Below are positions 19,692-30,438 of a DNA stretch of 64,000 nucleotides, piece by piece; the first letter of the stretch is position 1; each line of letters begins with the position of its first letter. The DNA is taken from positions 7,472,613-7,536,612 of the forward strand of contig NC_016135.3 in NCBI RefSeq assembly GCF_000005505.3, given 5' to 3'. This DNA is from Brachypodium distachyon (taxonomy: Eukaryota > Streptophyta > Magnoliopsida > Poales > Poaceae). A program made the translations under genes and the position numbers. The notes beneath the pieces were generated by a model. That model had not been told where the DNA came from and did not search any database. It saw only the letters and a list, made by a program, of their open reading frames with translations.

Positions 19692-20100
19692 TGTAACATC
19701 CCAAAATTTCCCATTTTGGAATGTTAAATAAAAATAATTATCTTAATTAAATTTTTTGTTTTTGAAAAGCTTTATTGTTGAGATTTGGTTGAATTTGCTG
19801 AAGAATTTAAATTTTTCATGACTTGTTTGAATTTTTGTCGCCATGACTAAATTTTAAATAAAAGACTGGATTAAGATCACTATCCAAATTATACGTCATG
19901 GTTTAGAGATTTATTCAGTTTCATAGTATTTCTATTTCAATCCATTTGCATTTTATGATGTTGTTTGGAGTTTGGAAACTCAACAAATTCTATTTCATTA
20001 TGTGGATTTATTAAAGGATCTTTGTATCTTGATGAAAGCTTATCATGGTCATTATTGGTTTTCATCGTATTTCGAACTCTGAATCATTAGATATGAAAGA
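19692..20100 (+). mobile_element. LTR-like fragment starting TGTAACATCCC
   Basis: It starts with the same 11 bases as family-A LTRs, then diverges completely (TTTCCCATTTTGGAATGTT, AT-rich). It appears to be the first ~400 bp of a different gypsy LTR, cut by the copia-like sequence that follows. Confidence 0.45.
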
Positions 20101-21470
20101 TCGGTATGGTCGGCTAGAGGGCCGGGGGGGGGGGGGGGTTGAATATGCGACCAACAAATTTTAACCTTTTCTTTTTGTTTGTTGAAAGATACAAAGCACT
20201 TAATCCTAAGGTTCACTAGGTTTTCTAAAGTGAATGCAACCCTAGTATGAAGTGCAATAGCCGAAGCACTAGTTGAAGCAAAGGATAAACAATGAAGTAA
20301 AACAAGTAAGTAAAGGGGCAAGAATTGTACCATATGGGAGACGAAGATTTACTCCGGAGTTCCACCTTTTGGGGAGGTATACGTCTCCGTTTGGAGGAGT
20401 GCTCTACCACAAAAGTAGAGGCGTCACAAAGGCTCATTCTATTCGCCTCTCACAACACTACAAAGGTGAGGTGAGCTCCACTAATGGCTTCCTTGAAGGC
20501 AAACGCCAAACCTTTACAAACAAGGAGAAGGGCACAAATCCACAACTTGATTGGAGGCTCCTTTCAGAATCCTCAAGCACGTCCTCATAAGATTGGAGGC
20601 CTTGAAGAGACACCTTCCGGCTAGGGATCCCAAAATCCCAAGAGTAACAAAATCCACCAAGGAAAATGAGGGAAATCAACTTTTGATCTGGTGAAACGCT
20701 AGATCGAGCGCTTAACCCTTTCTCAAAGTATTGGCTAGGGAGATTTACTAGGGAGAGAGATCTCTAGATTTGAATCTTATGGAGGTGAAGAACAATGGGA
20801 AGTGTCAGGGTTAGAGCCGTTGGGGACGAAGACCCCCTTTATAGTAGTCCCCAAAATCTGCCCGTTATGTGCAATTTCAGCACAGGGCGGTACTACCGCC
20901 AGACCAGGCGGTACTACCGCGGGCGGTAGTACTGCACCGGTAACGTATCAGTACCGTAGTGGTCCAGTATCATGTTGTTACCCCACTAGCACTGGTGCGG
21001 TACCGGGGCGGTACTACTGTCGGTGGTAGTACTGCACCTGTACCGTCTCAGTACCGTAGTGGTCCAGTAGCATTTTGCTACCCCACAAGCACTGGTGCGG
21101 TACCGGGGTGGTACTACCATCACCGGTACTACCGGCCTAGGCAGGCCGGTACTGCCGCCCTGGAAGAAAACAGGCAGAACCCCTTTTGCTCAAGAATGGG
21201 TTTTAGCTAATCTTCAGCGATGGGTTTGAAGGCAATCTGGTGGTTGTGTGTACGTGAAATTGATTCACCCAAAACTTCCCAAATAGACTCCCTCTTTATA
21301 GTACGGATTTTCGTATGACTTAATAAAATAAAAAGTCGTAAATCCTTCAATGCTTCTTTCCTTTTTGAGGGCAACGAACCGCTTCGCTTGATTTTATATA
21401 ACTTCTGAAAACACTTAGCATACGATTAGTCCACATGTCATCTTGTCGTTAACACCAAAACTCATTAGGG
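20101..21470 (-). mobile_element. SIRE/Maximus-like copia LTR (approximate limits)
   Basis: The left part contains GGTCGGCTAGAGGG, a run of 15 G (20124-20138) and a TTGAAT motif, the reverse complement of the ATTCACCCCCC-CTCTAG block typical of SIRE-type copia LTRs. The interior (20884-21160) has many GGTACTACCGCC-type palindromes. On the minus strand a polypurine tract lies just upstream at 21488-21501, which places the LTR start near 21470. The exact TG/CA ends were not fixed. Confidence 0.5.
20884..21160. repeat. cluster of GGCGGTACTACCGCC palindromes
   Basis: Repeated GGCGGTA-N-TACCGCC dyads and variants (GGTAGTACTGCACCGGTA, CGGTACCGGGGCGGTAC), with two ~105-bp near repeats at about 20940-21045 and 21045-21150. 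Similar motifs occur at 30062-30110. Confidence 0.75.
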
Positions 21471-22333
21471 ATCGAAATGCCCTTTCCATCTCCCCCTTTT
21501 TGGTGCTTGATGACAACACAACGATTTGCAAACAATATATAACAATAAAGTTTTGTAAAGATATGCAATAAGCTTAACACAAGCAAAAAAAATATAGGCA
21601 GGCTCCCTCTAACTATATGCACTATTTTGCTTTTGCTTTTGGAATGCAAAGTGCACATATAATCTAGGATCAACGCTCCCCCTAGATTTTATATGTGAAT
21701 ACTCAATTGCAAAGTATCAAGGATATTCCAATTAATACTTCACAATCCGTTTAAAAAAAAATACTTCACAAAGTTATGAATGATTCATTCAAGTATGATA
21801 AAGGTCATACCTCCTTCAGGCACAAGAGTAATGATGAATCACACATAGAGTTTATCTATCACAATTCATAACAAAGCTTCCAAGAAGCAACATGAGTTAG
21901 ATAAATCCACAAATTGACAATATACCTTTGCAATGAGATCTTGTGATGGAGCAATTCTATAAGGGCTCAAATAAACAACATCTCCACACAAGATTAGTAA
22001 GACATGATATAGTCATATAGTTGTAATGCATAGTGATAGTCATATAGAATAAAGCAAGCCACAATCACTCATTGCAAAGCAAATTAGTGACTAGCTAAAA
22101 CAAACCATGCATATAAAGTTCAACATGTCTCACACAAATACCACGAAGGGTATTACACACACATCAAGTCTTACCAACTCACAAATAGTTCAAGTACGAA
22201 TGAAAAAGTGCGATAAAACAATGCAAATCCATACAACTACTCCTAATCTCTTAACTACTCTCCCCCTTTGGCATCAAAAACACCAAAAAGGGAAGAACAT
22301 CCCAAGGAGCAAACAAAGCACGGAGAGTGGGGT
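21471..22333 (-). other. 3' untranslated region of the SIRE-like element with two polypurine tracts
   Basis: On the minus strand, CCAAAGGGGGAGAG (22258-22270) follows shortly after the env-like stop codon, and AAAAAGGGGGAGAT (21488-21501) lies some 770 bp further downstream. Multiple polypurine tracts after an env-like ORF are characteristic of the SIRE lineage. There are no coding frames between them. Confidence 0.55.
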
Positions 22334-22446
22334 TCACTCGTCGCTACTGTCCTCATCTTCTGCTTCTTCATCTTCATCGCCACTAGAAGCTGGAGGGGTG
22401 GTCTCAAAGGTCAAGTGCTCTTCCCACTTGGCGGTGTGCTCGGAGC
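22334..22446 (-). pseudogene. C-terminal tail of the SIRE env-like ORF
   Basis: The minus strand encodes HTAKWEEHLTFETTPPASSG and then a very acidic end (DEDEEAEDEDSSDE) with a stop at 22334. It is separated from its N-terminal part (29131-30006) by insertion of element 1 at 22447. Joining is inferred from strand, position and the matching element type. Confidence 0.55.
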
Positions 22447-25400
22447 TGTAACATCCCAAAAATTCAAACTCTTTCATATGCATTGCATTCATGAGCATCA
22501 TGCCACAATTGCATATTTGAATCAAATTTGAATTCCAAAAAGGCTTTAAAAAGGTTTTATTTCATTTTAAACCTTAGATTTTTCACCCATTTGAGTTTTG
22601 ACTTTAAAACCCATAGGGTTTATTTGTAAAAGGGGTTTATTGCATATATGAGCTATCCCATAATTTTTAATATTTTATTTGGAGTTGAAAAACTATTTTA
22701 TTTAATTAGCTATAAAGCCCTAAAGGCATTTATAGGACAAATGTATTTTTACATATTTTATTTGGAAGGGAAATTAGTCCCAAAAGTTGAATCATATTAT
22801 AATATGATTTAACAAATTTTCTGGGATTTATTTGGATCAATTTGGAGTTCAAAATCAAAAGATATCAAAGAAATCAGGAAAAGGAAAAAAAAGAAAAGAA
22901 AAAAAAGGGAAACTGGACCGGCCCAGCCAAATGGGCCGAACCGGCCCAGCTTCGCCCGTGTCCGAACCGGACCGAGCTGGCCGTAGCGTGCGTGCCCGCA
23001 CGAGCCACCGACGGGTGGGCCCCACCTGTCGGGGTCGTCTTCCCCGCAGGGGAAGCCCCACGCGTCACGCGCGTGACTGCTGCGCGCGCGCATCACGCCG
23101 GCGACGCCGGCCCATCCCATCCCGTGCCTCCCGCCGCTTGCCTTGCGCGTCCTTATAAAGCCGCAGCCCTCCTCTCTCTTTCCCCTTTGCTTGCCCTCTC
23201 TCTCACGCGCCCACGCTGCCGGAATCGCTTGCCAGAGAGAACCTGCCGCCGCCGCCTGTTTTTGACGCCGCCGACAAACCAGTACGGCATCGTCCTCGCC
23301 CCCTCTACTTTTCGCTTCCCCTCATTCTCGCGCACACCGTCACGCGGTTATTTTGTTTTTTGTGCACCGCAGCTCACCGACGACCCGGTCCCGAAGCTCC
23401 ACCGCCCGCAGTCGTCCTAGGCGACGACTCCGACGACCCCGAGGGACGCCACCGTCGCCATCGTCTTCGCCAGCCCAAGCCGCGTCGCCCGCGCCCTTCC
23501 CCGAGCCTCCAGCCTCACTGGAACACCGCTGCCGCCGCCCCCCGACGCTGCCGCTGACCTCGCCGGAACCCTAGGCCGCCGGAGGTATGCCCGATGCCCC
23601 TCGTCCGTCCGATCTCATTCGTCGGCCACAATTCGTCTAATCCTCGAACCGGTACGCGATCCCGACCGTCGGATCTCCTTTAAGGTAGATCCGACGGTTC
23701 GCTTTTAATTAAAACCCCGAACCGGTACGCACCAATGGAAACACACCACATGTCCTCTAATAAAATGAAAAACATAAATCCCGGTTTAATTAAATGGCAG
23801 TTTTGCAGAAAAGCCCCTAAAACTTCAAATGCTTATAACTTTTAAACCCTTTGGCCAAATTTGACAAATTTTACCTTTCTGGAAAGCTCTTGACCTGTAC
23901 AATCTTTTTACACTGTTTGAATTAGAGATCCTTTTTAAAGGAAACCAGTGCTCAAAAATTTGTTTTATTATTCTCTGTCCATTGGGACAGAAAAATAAAT
24001 ATTTAGAATTAAATTAATTGGCTGATGCCAATAAAATCTTGTATTAGGGTTTAATCCCTAGTTTTTGCATTATGTTTTTAAACCTAATGCAATAATTTTA
24101 ATTGCTTATACTTTGGACCAGATTTATGATCTGGTTGATCACCCAAATAAAAGAAACCAAATCATGTCACATTGTTGCATTGCATCATAGCATACCTTCT
24201 TTTGTCGTGATGTGAATTGTGTGTTTATGTATGTGTATGTTTGTTTCGTATAGTTTTCTCGGAGAGCGAATTGTGCAATTGCGAAGATTGTTTGAATACC
24301 AACTGCTATCAAGGCAAGTTCACTTTGACCATTATCCTATTAGTTTATTATGCACTAGTTTTTATTAGTTGCATTAATAGGAATATTATTGTACCTATGC
24401 GAGCTATGATTTCCTAGTAGTATAGGATACCTTTGCCATGTCCTCACCACCAATTGCCATCGTAGTAGTAAATGCTATGCTATGATAGTATACGTGGGTG
24501 GTATTATTACAATGTGATGTTATTGAATTAAAGTATGGTTTTCCTAGTGTATGGAAAATCAGGTAATTCAATGAACCGTCCTGGGTGGGCTGCTTTGAGT
24601 ATTTGAGATGTATGCGACGTCAGGTCCATTTCTATAGGTCCATTTCTATGAGTCGTCTCGCCATTTCTATGGGAGCGCCTGCGTCACAAATGTGGGATGC
24701 CACCGGTGGTAACCAGAGACTGGACTAGTTTTCCTGTTTAGTAGCTTCCAGTACAACCACATGCTAATATGGGCTCTGGCTTGATGGAGTAAGACATATG
24801 ATCCTGGATCTGAGGGATTGTGCAGATGTAGCCGTGTAGGTGGGAACGTAGGTCCCTCAGGTGGTCTGGGTGATTATGGTATGAAAATTCTTGTAATCGA
24901 TGCCGTTGCTACTCTACCCTGAGGACAGCAAGGGATTAACACGTCGGTTTCTTGTGGGTAAAGTGTACCACCTCTCGAGAGTGTCAAACTAAGTACTTAG
25001 CCGTGTCCCCGGTTACGGACAATTATGACCGACTAGATTTGGGGGCTGTAAGGAAAGTCTCACTCATTCCAATTTTTTAAATAAAATGAATGGTTTGAAC
25101 AGGATAGGAGCAATTGATGTATCTACTCAATGTGCTCTAGGTTAATAGGAGCATGGGTGTTTCTACCCCGTGTCCGATAGTGATAAAACTATTTGCTGAA
25201 AATGATAGGATGAAATATTGATGCTTTTATGCAAATAGCCAAAACCCCTACCTTGCCAAATAATGCATATACTTGTTAGGTCTGCTATAACCCTTGGTTA
25301 ACTTGCCAATACATTCAATGTATTGACCCCCTAGTGGCTGCAATGTTTAAATGTTGTAGGTGAACCAGGTGAAAAGTGAGGTACGAATTGTTAGGGTTGC

Positions 25401-25671
25401 GAGTTTACATTCCAACATGTTTCAACTCTGGAGTTGTTATGGGACTCCTGTATCTTCTGCCTTCCGCTGCAAGATTTTATTTTCTCTTGAGCTAACCCAT
25501 GAGGTTATGCAATATGTAAGGTAATATTTAATCCTGGATCAATACGATGTAATATACTTTTGACCTTTGTATCTTGATATTACATCTTGAAACTGTGTGT
25601 GCTAGCGAGTCGATCCAGGGACTAGCACATTAAGCACAGAGATCGAACCCTGTACGGGGGCGGTCGCTTCA
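22447..25671 (+). repeat. 5' LTR of element 1 (3225 bp)
   Basis: It starts TGTAACATCCC and ends GCGGTCGCTTCA. TATA box CTTATAAAG is at 23152-23160, and a CCGACGGGTGGG-c-CCCACCTGTCGG dyad is about 120 bp before it (23008-23032). The terminal stem-loop arms are at 25599-25606 and 25621-25628. Confidence 0.95.
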
Positions 25672-25673
25672 GA

Positions 25674-25685
25674 TGGTATCAGAGC
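25674..25685 (+). promoter_or_regulatory. primer-binding site, initiator-Met tRNA type
   Basis: TGGTATCAGAGC, two bases after the LTR end. It is complementary to the 3' end of plant initiator Met tRNA. Confidence 0.9.
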
Positions 25686-26108
25686 ATCGTGTTGCCTATA
25701 GATTCGTGACCCTTAGCTTGGAATTACCTTATTAGGTACCTATTTACCAAGCTAAAATTATTTTTGAAAACTCTCATATTCTATCCTTGTCCCGTTCTTT
25801 CACTCTCTCATCCAGTTTTGAAGGTTTTCAAACATCGAAACCAGCATACTTAATCACGGTAGACGTAATTTGTGAGCTGTCACTTTTGGATTTATTGATG
25901 GCCACAAATAATAATAGTAAATTATTTTGGATAACAAAAACTTTGTTCGTTTGCTTTTGAAACTTCTTTTCTTGGGCTTGGATGCTTGAACTGTGTCATT
26001 GCTTTTTGGACCTTACCTGGTTGGTGATTGTTATGCCTTACTTGCTATTGGGTTAAGGTTCTTTTAGACCCCCATCTATCTATTTCTCATCTATGCTGTT
26101 CTAAACAG

Positions 26109-27120
26109 ATGCCTCCAAGACGTACCCCCAACAACAACAGATCACACACCACCAACAACAGTGACAACCATGAGGAAGGGAACAACAGTTCAGTTAATGT
26201 GCAGACTCTGCTGGCAGCCCAGACTCAATTTTTCCGGTTGATAACCCAGCAGATGACCAACCACCAGAACATTGACCAGAATAACCAACACCCCAACCCA
26301 CCACCTCAAGTAGATATGCTTACGAGGTTTCTGAAGTTGCATCCACCTACTTTCACCAGCTCCACTGAACCCATGGTAGCAGATGACTGGCTGTGTTCAG
26401 TGAACAAGAACTTAGTGACTGTGGGCTGCACAAATGCTGAGAAAGTGAGGTTTGCAGCACACTTGTTGGAGGGACCATCCGCAGTATGGTGGGAGAACTA
26501 CCTGATCACCAACCCGATTGAGGATGTCACTTGGAAGATGTTTCAGTATGCTTTCCGCATCGCCCATATCTCCGTGGGAGTGCTAAGCCTGAGGAAGAAG
26601 GAGTTCCACAAACTGAAGCAAAGAACCCGCACCGTGATGGAATATATTGAGGAATTCAACAAGCTGTCTCGCTATGCACCTGATGAGGTCAATACCGATG
26701 CCAAGCGCCGAAGTTTTTGGATGGACTGAACGACGAGCTTTCCGTTCAGCTGGCAGTTTCTTACACCCCTACCTATCAATCCTTGGTAGACAAGGCCTTT
26801 ATCTTGGAAGACAAGATAAACCAGATTGAGGGCCACAAGAGAAGACATCGCCATGGAAGCATTAACATTGGACCACACCAGAAGCCGCGAACCTCTTATG
26901 AGGGTAGTGGTAGTTCATCAAGGATCAAACATAGAAGCCACCACCACCACCATATCCATGGAGGGAATGGCCACCATGAGCACTATCATGGGAATGAACA
27001 CCGACACCAGCACGAAGGCAATGACCATGGCAAAGGGAACATCATTGGTTAGGGCAGTGGAAACAACAACGAGCAGAATCAAAATGACGGCTTCACCCAG
27101 TTTGATCTGAGTCAAGTGGA
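26109..27120 (+). pseudogene. gag of element 1, frameshifted
   Basis: It begins MPPRRTPNNN. After an Asn/Gln-rich stretch comes the capsid core (VDMLTRFLKLHPPTF, ADDWL, RFAAHLLEGPSAVWWENY, YAPDEVNTDAKRR), the gypsy Retrotrans_gag pattern. A one-base shift at about 26712 moves the rest to another frame (DGLNDELSVQLAVSYTPTYQ onward). A His-rich linker and a stop at 27051 follow. The zinc knuckle of the polyprotein lies just downstream at 27122-27163. Confidence 0.9.
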
Positions 27121-27877
27121 ATGTTTCAAGTGCCACAAGATGGAGCACTACTTGAATGATTGCCCGGAGAGGTTCGAAGGGAATGGAGTCAAGCCCACCC
27201 CATTCCAGGAACGTCCTGTGAACCAGGTCAGTGTGGAAGAAATCACAGAGCCGGGGATTGTAATTGGAACATTCCGCGTGAATTCTTTCCAAGCACTCGT
27301 ACTCTTTGACACGGGTGCATCACATTCATTCATATCAAGAATGTTCGTGAATGAGAATAAGATACCTACAAACACCCTAAGAAACCCTATGAGAGTAAGT
27401 TCACCTGGAGGACAAATGGAAGCGACTCAAGGATGCTGCCAGTTACCCCAAGAGATTGGGAAACACACTTTTCCCTCCGACCTTATTGTGTTGGATTCCC
27501 GAGGTCTAGACATAATTCTGGGAAATGGACTGGATGACCTTATATGAAGGACTTGTAGACTGTGCCAAGAGAACAATTACACTCACAACCCCTGAGAAGA
27601 AGCGAATCCGCTTCATGTCTACTATGGAACTTAAGAGACCTAAGGTCAATTCTCTTAAGGGGGTTAGCATGGAGGATGTAGCCATAGTGAAGGAATACTC
27701 GGATGTTTTTCCGGAGGAGTTATCAGGCATGCCACCAGACTGAGATGTGGAGTTAATGCCAGGAAGTGGACCTATAGCCAAGAGACCATATAAGATGGCT
27801 GTGGATGAGTTAAAGGAATTAAAGAAATAGCTTGCCGAGCACCCGTCCTGTTTGTAGAAAAGAAGGACAAGAGCCAA
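27114..27877 (+). pseudogene. zinc knuckle and aspartic protease of element 1
   Basis: A CCHC knuckle (CFKCHKMEHYLNDC) is followed by the retropepsin core LFDTGASHSFIS at about 27303-27338 and then DLIVLDSRGLDIILGNGLDDL, where the canonical GMDWL is damaged. The frame breaks at about 27540. A 70-90 bp part of the RT N-terminus is missing near 27830, where ELKK is followed by a stop and then [12 protein letters not shown]. Confidence 0.85.
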
Positions 27878-28341
27878 CGGATGTGCATCGACTATCGTTC
27901 ACTAAATGAGGTGACGATAAAGAATAAATATCCTTTGCCCATAATCAATGATCTTTTCGATCAATTGAAGGGAGCTCAAGTGTTCTCAAAGATCGATCTG
28001 AGATCAGGATATTTTCAGCTGAAGATCCGAGAAGCTGATATTCCCAAAACAGCTTTCACCACTAGGTATGGATTGTATTAGTACACCGTGATGCCATTTG
28101 GTTTGACCAATGCACCTGCATACTTCATGAACATGATGAACAAGGTGTTCATGGAATTCTTGGACAAGTTTGTCGTGATATTCATCGTTGATATCTTGGT
28201 GTATTCCAAGAGCAAAGAAGAGCATGAGCAGCATCTACGCATGATTTTGGAGAAGCTGAGAGCGCAGAAGCTGTACGCCAAATTCACCAAGTGCGACTTT
28301 TGGTTGTCAGAAGTTAGCTTTCTTGGACACATAGTGTCAGG
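27878..28341 (+). pseudogene. reverse transcriptase fragment of element 1
   Basis: It carries [47 protein letters not shown] then a [17 protein letters not shown], and the catalytic box FIVDILVYS in which the first Asp of FIDD has become Val. It ends SFLGHIVSG at the junction with LTR sequence, so thumb, RNase H and integrase are absent. Confidence 0.9.
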
Positions 28342-29130
28342 ATGTTTTTGCATTATGTTTTTAAACCTAATGCAATAATTTTAATTGCTAATACTTTGGA
28401 CCAGATTTATGATCTGGTTGATCACCCAAATAAACTAAACCAAATCATGTCACATTTTTGCATTGCATCATAGCATACCGTCTTTTGTCGTGATGTGAAT
28501 TGTGTGTTTATGTATGTGTATGTTTGTTTCGTATAGTTTTCTCGGAGAGCGAACTGTGTGATTGCGAAGAGTGTTTGAATACCAACTGCTATCAAGGCAA
28601 GTTCACTTTGACCATTATCCCATTATTTTATTATGCGCTAGTTTTTATTAGTTGCATTGATAGGAATATTATTGTACCTATGCTAGCTATGATTTCCTAG
28701 TAGTATAGGACACCCTTGCCATGTCTGCCATTGTAGTAGTAAATGCTATGCTATGATAGTATACGTGAGTGGTATTATTACAATGTGATGTTATTGAGTT
28801 AAAGTATGGTTTTCCTAGTGTATGGCAAAACATGTAATTCAATGAACCGTCCTGGGTGGGCTGCTTTGAGTATTTGAGATGCATGCGACGTCAGGTCCAT
28901 TTCTATGGGTCCATTTCTTTGAGTTGTCTCGCCATTTCTATGGGAGCGCCTGCGTCGCTAATGTGGGATGCCACCCGGGGTAACCAGAGACTGGACTAGT
29001 TTTCCTGTTTAGTAGCTTCCAGTACAACCATATGCTACTATGGGCTCTGGCTTGATGGAGTAAGACATATGATCCTGGATCTGAGGGATTGTGCAGATGT
29101 AGCCAAGTAGGTAGGAACATAGGTCCCCTC
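28342..29130 (+). repeat. internal part of the 3' LTR of element 1
   Basis: It matches 24061-24850 of the 5' LTR almost base for base, starting at TTTTTGCATTATG and ending near TAGGTCCC. Both LTR termini are missing. The right boundary joins the SIRE-like env ORF. Confidence 0.9.
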
Positions 29131-30006
29131 TGAATGGTCACGACAAGCATCTCATGCCAAAGAAGCTCCATCACATTCAGCTTCTCATTTGTGTCCTTCT
29201 CATGTGTCAGAATGAGCAAATCAACCAAGAAACCATGGATCTCATGATATCATAAGTAGGCAAAAGATCCTTTGACTTACCAGCTCGGGCTCTTCCTTTG
29301 ATATACAAGTGAGCCATGGTATCCTTCTTCACTCTTCCTCCAATACGAGGGAGAACCCAACCACGGTTGCGGTAACCCAGAAAAAGCTCCAAACTCATCC
29401 AAAGAGTTGCATGCTGTATACACAATCACGAGACATCCAAGTGACAGTCCAGTCCTCATCCTCATGAGAGTGCACGGTAGCGAAGTACTGGGCAACAAGG
29501 AAAGGATCATAGTCTCGCTTGAATTCCATGATGTCAAGCAAACAAAAGTTGTCACAAATTTGATAAGCCTCATTAAAGTACCGCTTATCTCTCATATGAT
29601 TCACATCAATGTGCTGTTGCACCACACACTTGATCTCTCCACCTTTCCTATACTTTTCATTGAAGATCTTTTCTTGAAAGGCTGTGTAGAAGGTTCTTCC
29701 AATGCTTATTCCCGTATTGACTTCCATACCCTCGGGATAAGGGTTCTTGTTCCTTTCCACCTCAAAATCTTTTGGGTGCCATGCATCAATGGCCTTGGGA
29801 GCAGCAGGTGGTGGAGGGGATGGATTTCTGCGAGTTCGAGGAGCCTTGCGAGGTCGTTCATACACTTCAGTGATGATCTGCTGCCTTTGCTCTTTGGTTA
29901 GCCCCCTACCGGCGGCCTTCTTAGATCCTTTTCTCCCTCCTCTACTAGAACCTGCACCTGTGCAGAAATAGGATGCGAGGGAAAAGATAAGCATACACAA
30001 CTTCAT
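29131..30006 (-). pseudogene. SIRE/Maximus-type env-like ORF, N-terminal part
   Basis: From about 29965 the minus strand reads a Ser/Gly/Arg/Lys-rich start (SSRGGRKGSKKAAGRG), a Pro-rich segment, then IDAWHPKDFEVERNKNPYPE, EFKRDYDPFLVAQYFATV and DEDWTVTWMS. After one frameshift near 29400 comes GYRNRGWVLPRIGGRVKKDT and MAHLYIKGRARAGKSK; after another near 29220, LVDLLILTHEKDTNEKLNVM. A TTTCTGCACAG acceptor precedes the frame at about 29957. I recognise this as the protein type found 3' of pol in grass SIRE-like copia elements; its biochemical function is not established. It is interrupted by element 1 and has two frameshifts. Confidence 0.5.
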
Positions 30007-30144
30007 GGAAGACAGGAATTAGACATGGAGTGGAAGCAATATTGAGGAGAGATTCAGCCCAGGCCGGTACTGCTGCCTGACCCAGAGCAGTAGTACTGCA
30101 GCGGTACCGGTTCATGCCCGAAGGCACAAAACCGCCTAGGGTTA
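30007..30144. other. remaining copia-like sequence with GGTACTGC motifs
   Basis: It contains the same GCAGTAGTACTGCAGCGGTACCGG-type dyads as 20884-21160. It ends at the start of the Tat-type LTR. Confidence 0.4.
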
Positions 30145-30438
30145 CGTTGCACTAGTGGCCCACGGGGTCCCATTGATGCTTGACGCGTGGGTCGCAATGG
30201 GAGTTACCGGCAAGGTGAGGTACCTGGGCAGGCATGCCCCGGGAAGCTTCACCCGGCAAGGGGGGAGTTGGCGCTCCCCGCAAGAAGAGCCAGCCCCGAC
30301 AACCGAGGGGCGGTCCGGCAAGCGCCCTCCTGGTAGAGCAGATGGGAAAGCAATAGACACTAAAGGCAGCAACATTTAATGCTTCGACAGGCCTAGGACG
30401 GTCTGCCTATGGCTTGTTCAGCAAGCCTATTGCGTAGG

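Larger units (their letters stand above)
22447..29130 (+). mobile_element. element 1: truncated Ty3/gypsy chromovirus (family A)
   Basis: A complete 5' LTR (22447-25671), primer-binding site and leader are followed by gag, protease and the first half of reverse transcriptase. At about 28342 the sequence jumps directly from the RT frame into the middle of the 3' LTR. That LTR is itself cut at about 29130, so RNase H, integrase, chromodomain and the 3' end are missing. Most coding parts are broken by stops or frameshifts. It lies in the minus-strand SIRE-like env ORF. Unlike element 2, it has only 437 bp between LTR and gag and therefore no extra ORF. Confidence 0.9.

Noticed and set aside
22842..23420. 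192-codon ORF in the LTR of element 1, with similar ORFs at 31214 and 46203
   Set aside because: All lie at equivalent LTR positions but encode different frames and sequences; they are compositional artefacts of the GC-rich promoter and R region.
25674..25685. tRNA gene suggested by TGGTATCAGAGC
   Set aside because: It is only the 12-nt complement of an initiator Met tRNA 3' end, placed right after the LTR: a primer-binding site.
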